A stretch of DNA of 64,000 bases, from NCBI GenBank assembly GCA_022575985.1, contig JAKSXM010000272.1, positions 1,116,001 to 1,180,000 of the forward strand. Direction: 5' to 3'. Numbering within the stretch: the first letter of the stretch is position 1; each line of letters begins with the position of its first letter. This stretch comes from Anagrus nilaparvatae (Eukaryota > Arthropoda > Insecta > Hymenoptera > Mymaridae). The notes under the pieces were generated by a model that was not told the origin of the DNA, did no database searches, and saw only the letters and a program-made list of their open reading frames with translations. Position numbers and translations under genes: made by a program. Positions 57,321 through 64,000 of this stretch are shown here, piece by piece.

Positions 57321-57454
57321 TCAGTATTGGAGTATATTATCTACTACTGCAAAACCACATGCTCCAAGACCAGCACTTGACATTAGATGCACAAGTTCAC
57401 GAGCATGTGAAACAGCAACTTCTAATGGTGGGCGTCTTGGCAAATTTTTTGTTT
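57321..57454 (-). CDS. Terminal exon of an unidentified host gene
   Basis: On the minus strand an acceptor TTTTAAATTTCAG precedes a 134-nt frame ending TGA at 57321-57323. It encodes 44 residues: a basic start (NLPRRPP), then LEVAVSHARELVHLMSSAG, then LGACGFAVVDNILQY. Codon composition is far less A/T-biased than the surrounding DNA, and the frame starts in phase with a split codon, as real exons do. I do not recognise the protein. The upstream exon would lie to the right, beyond or inside the TTAA element at 57657-60395. Confidence 0.5.
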
Positions 57455-57656
57455 CTGAAATTTAAAATATTTTATTAATACTAAAAAAATCATTTTTAAA
57501 TATATATAAAAATTTTTTTATATTATTTATAATATTTTATGGTAAGATATCCACTATTATATGCTTTCTTTCTCTAGAAGAATTTCTTAAAAGCAAGGGA
57601 ATAAGGGGTGCTTTAGCATAACATATACATGAAATTCTCCTCGTACGTATGATTAA

Positions 57657-60395
57657 GGGTCGTTTTACCTAAACTTTTTTTTGATAATCGAATTTTTTTT
57701 TTTTCTGTTAATTACTTTATATATGTCTCAAGAGTATGTAAAAAAAATTTACTTTTAAATCCTCCCCCCTAAGTATATTTTTTGGCCTGTTTTGCGCGCA
57801 CCGTCAAACGTACTTTTGATAAAATTTAACGGTATGGCTCTATTATTATCTTACATATCTTCTAACTATTGTTAATTAGTTAGAAATTATGTCGGAACCG
57901 GTCACTCATAGAAATTATGAGCAAATTTAGCTAATATTCGCGATTGTTTATGACGCCAAATTTAGCCGTGCCAAAATGGTAAAAAATAGCAAATCGGCCC
58001 AGCAGTAGAGGTAAAATCAGCTACAGGTTCAGTATGAAAACCGGAAGGATAACTTTATAGCTCTAAAATCACTAATAACTTATAAGTATACTTAAATATA
58101 CAAAAAAAAAATGTTTTGTTAAATTTCTACGAAAAAAAATTTTTATTCTTATTTAGAAAACTGTTTTTACACCTTCTAATTAAGATTTCTCTAAAACTAC
58201 TCAACTGATTTTAATTTTTTTGGTCTAATATATTTTTTGTAAGTTCCTTTACGTAATAAAAAAAAAAAAAATTATTCCAAAACTTCAAAGTCGTTTTACT
58301 CGAAACAACGTCTGTAAAACCCTGTACACGATTGCGCGATAACTTCTGCACCGATTTACTTTAAATTTACTAAGCAACTTAATAAATGCACTAATTTCGG
58401 GATGACGTCGAGTTTTTTTTTTATGTTCTCAAAAAATTTTTACAGATGTGTGATGGAAGAAATGCGGGAAATAATTTATTCTAAAGTTTAACTAAATTTT
58501 AACTAATTTTTTTTGGGGACGCCATTTTCTTCCACTGCATCCCGTCGGTGCCATCGATTTTTTTTTAAACTTTTAAACTATTTTAATAAATATATATATA
58601 AATAAATAAATAAGTTTTTTTAAATAAATAATTAAGTTTAAAAAAAAGAAAAAAAAAAAAAAAAAAAAAAAAAATTTTTTAAATTATAAAAATCAAAAAA
58701 AAAATCAAATAATTATATAAAAAATCAAAAAAAAAAAATTAATTAATCTTTTATAAATATTTTCAAATAAATAAATAATAAATAATAATTTTAATAAATA
58801 AATAAATAAATAAATAATTTAACATACTAATAAATAAAAATGTAACTAAAATTAAAATTTTATTTCAAAACTTAAAAATTTTTTCTTATAAATTTAAAAT
58901 AAATAAATAAATAAATAATTAATAACAATAATTTAATTAAGTATAAGTTTAATAAATAAAAAAGGGTTAATAATAAATTAATTAAGCGTATGTTTAATAA
59001 ATAAATAAATAAGAAAAAAAAAGAAATCTCAAAAATGTAAAAAATTATTGTGTGTGTACACATTTTTCAAAGCGACGCTGCTGGCCGGTCTGTATGTCTT
59101 TTTATTGTACACGTAATTTCTTAAACGAAAGGCGGAAATGCATCAATTAGGAGTATTTAAAACCCAAAAATTAAAAATGAATGCATTTCCACCTTCCGTT
59201 TAGGAAATCCAAAATAGACGCACGCATTTCTTCCTGCGCGTGGGCCATTCAGACCCTACAAAAAGTACACTGACCCCACGCATGGGAAGGTGTTTCAAAG
59301 AGAAGGGACAACCACCGAGGCACTGAAATCGAGTGCATCTCTCGGTCATTCACTTCTGAACTAGAAATAGCAAAGGTCGTGCACTCGTTACTAAACTATT
59401 CAAAATTTTTGTATCCGGACTTTTAATTTTTTTTTGTATTTTTCGAACTTAGAATTTTTAAAATAATTTTTATATTCAAATTTTGTAATTCTATAACTAA
59501 GTTTTTTGTGTTAAATAAATAAGTTTTTTTCTGTTAAAATTTTAAATTTTTCGAGTATCATTTAAAATTTCTTTACATTATATTCCTAAATTCCTGTCAT
59601 CAAACGAACGAGTCCTTATTTTTCTAAATTCTCATCGTCCACGTGGAGCAAAAAGGAACAAAAGTAAGTAAAATTTTCAATTCATTTATTAAGAATTCTA
59701 TTCAAAACTCCAAACAAAATTTTCTTAATTCTATTCTCATGCAGATTGAAGAATCGTGCTCGCGACCTAACTAATTTTTTTTATTTTTTTTTTCTTTAAT
59801 TTTTTTTGTTTTTCTTCTAATTCAATTTATTAAATTACGGGACACAATTGAAATTTTAAATCGTGAGTAGTGAGAGAAATTACGGCACTGGGCCTAGAAA
59901 CCCAGTACGTGGCTCGAAAAAAATACACACACTCATAATCTAAATTTTTAATATAAAAAAAAAAATTCTAATTGAATAATTATAAATTATCTGCTAACCT
60001 AACATAACAGCTGCTTTTACCCAAAAATTATAGGCTTTTTTTTTCATTTTAACTTTGTGTAGCAGCCATTTTGTTCCTAATTAATTTTTTTTAAAAAACT
60101 CGACGTCATCCCGAAATTACGGGTTTTAAGTCTTAACAATTTTTTTTTTGTATGTTTTAGATTATCCTAAGTCAAGATATCCTGTACATAACTTTGGATT
60201 ATTTTTTTTCAGAGACACAAATACACCTCTCTTACGCAAAAATGACGTCACAAAAAACAAAAAAAAAATTTTTTTTCAATTATTAATATATTTCTAAACA
60301 ATAAAAAAAATTTGATTCAAATATCTCTATCCGTTATTTCACAATCCTACCTTGAAAATCAGCTAAAATATCGACATATTTAGGTAAAACGACCC
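57657..60395. mobile_element. TTAA-flanked non-autonomous element (2739 bp)
   Basis: TTAA at 57653-57656 and 60396-60399 flank perfect 17-bp inverted ends, GGGTCGTTTTACCTAAA. Sub-terminal inverted blocks also match: TAATTTCGGGATGACGTCGAG at about 58394 against its complement at about 60100. The centre holds an A/T-only AAATAAATAAAT stretch (58560-59030). It also holds a hairpin with arms near 59120 and 59205 containing GGCGGAAATGCAT / ATGCATTTCC. No transposase frame is present, so it is a piggyBac-type non-autonomous element by target site. Confidence 0.75.
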
Positions 60396-60399
60396 TTAA

Positions 60400-61330
60400 A
60401 CAAATCTGAAATACTTTTGTAAACAATGTCAGCAAAATAATTTGTTGGTAAATCCCAGTATTGTAGATAAACCATTGAATGACCAGTTTTGTAAATTTCC
60501 AACTTAATTTTTTTAAAGTTTAATATTTTTAGTTTAAAAAAAAAGACATTATTAATAACGCTTTTATTTAAGATCTAAAAAATACTGTCTATTGATTTTT
60601 TGTTATATATTTATATATTTTTTTAATTACTAATATTTTTGTGCAAAACTATGAAAAACGCCACTGAATGAGCAGCTGACACCAGATAATTACTGACAAG
60701 TAACTAGCAAATAATCACCTTTAAACTAAACAGAAATTATAAATTAAATAAAAGTTCTGATATAATTGAAAAAAACTATCATTTTAATTATTTTTATCAA
60801 TTTATGTAAAATTTTGAGGCTATTTTGTATAAATCTTCGTAAGATTTTTTTTAATTTAATTTTATTTTATAAATTTTTTAACATGAGTTTATATTTTTGG
60901 ATCGCTTTTGTGTATTTTCATAGCTAGTTTAGGTTTCAGTAGTTAACATAGTTTTTATGAATGTTTCTTCGGTTCATATGTAATTCTATTTTAGTAGGAT
61001 ATTCTAAATTACAAAATTCTGAAATTTTAAGAAATACTTCTAATCAATAGTTTGAATAAAAGGAAACGATAATTATTTTTTACGAATATTGGTTTTAAAT
61101 ATCAGTACCAAACAACAGTGAAAAAACTTTCCCAGTACAAAGGTTTTTTTGACTATTTATAAAAAACTAAGTTAACTACTAAGTAAAATAGCTAAGAAAA
61201 TTATGTTTATTTGCTCTTATTCTTATGTTTAGAATTATTCCTGAAAATTTCAGGCAATTATTTCTTTTAGAAAATTAAAATTGAAATAGAATTATATCTA
61301 AGCTGAAGAGCTACTTACAAGAAGCTAACA
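60400..61330. other. Non-coding AT-rich stretch
   Basis: Nothing recognised. Confidence 0.4.
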
Positions 61331-61336
61331 ATGGGA

Positions 61337-62289
61337 GTTCAATATATTTGGAACACCAAATTACACCAAATGGTTATAGATGAGTTTGTTATGTTGGAAA
61401 AACATGCCGATTACCCTCCGTTAATTCCAATGGGCCTTCTGGGCCTAGAAAAGCAGGGCTCAATGTTATAAAATAGGGTTTTTTGATAATTTTCAATGAA
61501 ACGCTAAAACCTCACAAATTAACCAAAACTCATCTGGTTGATCTCATTTTTTGGGTGTAAGTATCACCTTTCAAATGCCATAAACCGTAATTTTTCATCA
61601 CTAATTCTCTAGTCACTATAGCCAATTAACCAAACGGTCATTTTTGGCTAACAATTTTTAAATTGCTGCCAAATTTGTAATTTTTGAGGAAAACGGGTTA
61701 TTATAAGTCTAATTAAATTTCCACAAGCTTTAAGTTTCCAAAAATTTTTTACTCGTCTTATTTCCTTGATTCGTTTTTAAGAAATGGCTCTCCAAAGTTA
61801 ACAATAAAAATGAGCTTTTTTAAAATATCGTAAAATGGGGACTGTGGTTTTAAATTATCATATCTGGTTAACAAATAATTAAAAAAGGTAAAGTAATAAA
61901 TTTTTTAGAGACTTGACGCTTTTACAAATTTTTTCAGCCATATAAAACCCATTTTCGTCAAAAATTACAAATTTGGCAACAATTTAAAAATTGGTTAATT
62001 GGCTATAGTGATGAGAGAATTTGAGATAATAAATTGGGGCTTATGGCGTATGAAAAGTTATACTTAAACCAAAAAAATGAAACCAACCAGAATACTTTTG
62101 GTTAACTTGAAGTTATGGCCAATATGATAATTGAAAATTACCAAAAAACCCTATTTTATAAAATTGAGCCCTGCGTTTCTATACCCAGAAGGCCCATTGG
62201 AATGAATGGAGGATAGTCGGCATGTTTTTTCAACATAACAAACTCATCCATAACTATTTGAAGTAATTTGGTGTTCCAAATGTATTGAA
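61337..62289. mobile_element. Palindromic foldback repeat, second member of the 22-kb family
   Basis: Both halves are reverse complements about a centre near 61812. Outer marks are ATTTGGAACACCAAATTAC and its complement at about 62267. Inner marks are ATTCCAATGGGCCTTCTGGG and its complement at about 62185, nearly the same as in the 22030-23470 palindrome. No coding content. Confidence 0.7.
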
Positions 62290-63149
62290 AATCCGACTTT
62301 TGTGTTGAAAGCATTTGGTGTGAGATCGTTTACATTAAAGCCTAAAAATTATTTAAATAAGGAAAGTATGTAAAATTTCCCTGGGAATCTAAATCTTAAC
62401 TTATTTATATCATTCGGAGTCATTTAGAGCGGGAAAATTCAAAAAATTGAAAATAAATGAGAAAAATTGAGGAAAATTTACGATTTTTTGATTATTTTAG
62501 GGTCTAGGAAGTTCGATCGCATCTACGTTGATATGGCATCTGAAAATATATATAAAAACACGCTTTTTCTGAGAAGCTTAATAAAAAAATCGGATATATA
62601 ATTTTTCTGTAGCTTCCGTAAAATACCCTGTGAATTTATCGATTTTCCGGCTCCCCGTGTAGGAATTTTTCAAAACTAATGGCAGGAATGGATTCCTGAG
62701 GAAATTTTATTATAGTACCTCTTTTTTCATTATTTTTAATAATTTCTAGAAGGAATGGCATATAAAAGAAGAATGGGTGGCTGAGAAAAGATGAAAACGC
62801 GTTTTTTTTTCAAAAATTCGCCCTGGGCTTATTTTTCCATATTAAGGGCTAAAATTTGGGGACATAGTCCATTTTGGATAGGTAATTGGCAAAACAAAGG
62901 TTTTAGTCGGTTTCAGCGACCCGACCTGGAAGGTTTTGTTTTTCTGACAGAGAATGACTAAAAATAGTTCTGATCATTGACTAGAAAAAAAGCAAAGGAA
63001 ATGATTATTTTTTCAGGCATATTAGTTTTAAATTTCAGAACTTAAAGTAAAAAAAAACTTTATACCAGGAAAGTTAATTTTACAGACATAAAAATATTTA
63101 CTTTTCAGAAAAAATTATTTTTATGGTTTTAAAAAAGACGGAGCTATTA

Positions 63150-63400
63150 TTATTGGTTCCTCATTCATAGAGCTACCATTATTTTAGGAGAAATTTGATT
63201 TTTAATTTTTTGGCATCTAAGCACGTTTTTATACCGCAGGAAGCTAAAAAACCAGTTTTTAAAAAAAGTCTGTGGATAAGTATGTGTGTGTATATACATG
63301 TGGGTGTGTGTGGGTGTGTGTGTGTGTGTGTGTGTGATATTTAACCGGTGATATTTAACAACCATTATGGTATTAAGACCTAATTTCTTTTTTTTTAAAT
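63150..63400 (-). repeat. Hinge segment of the composite foldback family with TG microsatellite
   Basis: Contains GGTTCCTCATTCATAGAG, GGCATCTAAGCACG, CAGGAAGCTAAAAAACC and a long TG repeat (63285-63337), then TATTAAGACCTAATTTC. These are the same blocks, in reverse order, as at 4775-4960 and 21930-22025. Confidence 0.55.
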
Positions 63401-64000
63401 TTATTTATCACAAAATCTCAAACTTGTAATGCAGAAAATATTTCAAATATTTCCGCATTATATTACATAAAATAAACTAGATCATTGCTAACAATGATAG
63501 ACCGTGCGAAGCATAATAATATACACTGTATTTTCTTTTTTTTGAATATAGTTGATAATTACTTTAGCAAGAATTTGTTGTTAAAATATTTGATTACTTG
63601 CAACTCTAATTATTAAATTATTTAAAATTTTATTTGACATATGATATTTCTTGTTTTTAATTTAATTTTTAAAATATATTATTGATATTATATATTTTTA
63701 CTTATGGGTAAAGTTAGTTTTGAATTCAGAAATATTTTGAACCACTTCGGTTCATATATTTAGAATTATGTATTTTATAAATACATGCATGATTTGTCGG
63801 TAGATCCTAGCTATTTTTAACCAAGTCTGAAGTCGATGTTTTGAATTACCGATTGCGCTGTATTTGGTATATAAAAATATGGTTATTGGACAATTTTTAA
63901 GGCTCTAGGTGGCTTGGTTTCGATTTGGCAGCTGTATTTCACTCGTTTGCTTTTTATTCTCTGTACGCCCTAAATAAGCCTATAAAATATTTTCTATATA
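63401..64000. other. Non-coding AT-rich end of window
   Basis: No feature recognised. Confidence 0.4.

Overview
This is an AT-rich animal (almost certainly insect) chromosomal segment dominated by mobile elements; the species cannot be named from the sequence. The signs are spliced host exons with consensus 3' splice sites, a BEL/Pao LTR retrotransposon, R1-clade and Penelope-like retroelements, a decayed Maverick/Polinton (adintovirus-like) element and many foldback/MITE elements. I see no CRISPR array and no rRNA gene. The only tRNA-like sequence is a degraded remnant.

1-6.4 kb: a 5'-partial cysteine-rich gene of unknown family runs to 914. An AATAAA-in-a-loop hairpin (1000-1035), a possible solo LTR (1051-2073) and a broken Penelope-like element with inverted terminal repeats and a hammerhead-like core (2286-3900) follow. 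An A/T-rich tandem array and the remnant of a small membrane-protein gene (5616-5913) close the region. 6.5-25.2 kb: dispersed repeats, two 5'-truncated R1-clade retrotransposon copies, a TA-flanked TIR element family, a badly decayed BEL/Pao copy (about 13.9-19.4 kb) that received a TTAA-flanked MITE, and a giant palindromic repeat (22.0-23.5 kb) between tandem arrays.

26.2-34.8 kb: a nearly intact, young BEL/Pao element on the minus strand, with LTRs of 178 bp differing at one base, a 5-bp ATTAC target duplication, candidate PBS and PPT, and a 1302-codon pol. Gag and Pol are separated by one in-frame TGA followed by CAATTA. The same stop and context occur in the old copy at 15.97 kb, which suggests programmed stop-codon readthrough. 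The element lies 177 bp upstream of, and antisense to, the last exon of a host leucine-rich-repeat gene (35011-35279).

36.5-52.6 kb: a Maverick/Polinton with all recognisable genes on the plus strand, in the order protein-primed DNA polymerase B, packaging ATPase, two small conserved ORFs, phospholipase A2, integrase with chromodomain, minor capsid (penton-like), pVI-like basic protein, major capsid, a conserved ORF of unknown function, adenain-like protease and an unrecognised ORF. Nearly every gene carries frameshifts or stops, so the element is dead. It carries three later insertions, including a 28-bp minisatellite unit inside the polymerase gene and a TTAA-flanked foldback element after it. 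An apparent 124-bp GT-AG intron splits the P-loop of the ATPase. I could not find the terminal inverted repeats.

52.6-64 kb: mostly non-coding AT-rich DNA with a pogo-like transposase remnant (55.4 kb), one apparent host terminal exon on the minus strand (57321-57454), a 2.7-kb TTAA-flanked element (57657-60395), and a second palindrome of the 22-kb family (61.3-62.3 kb).
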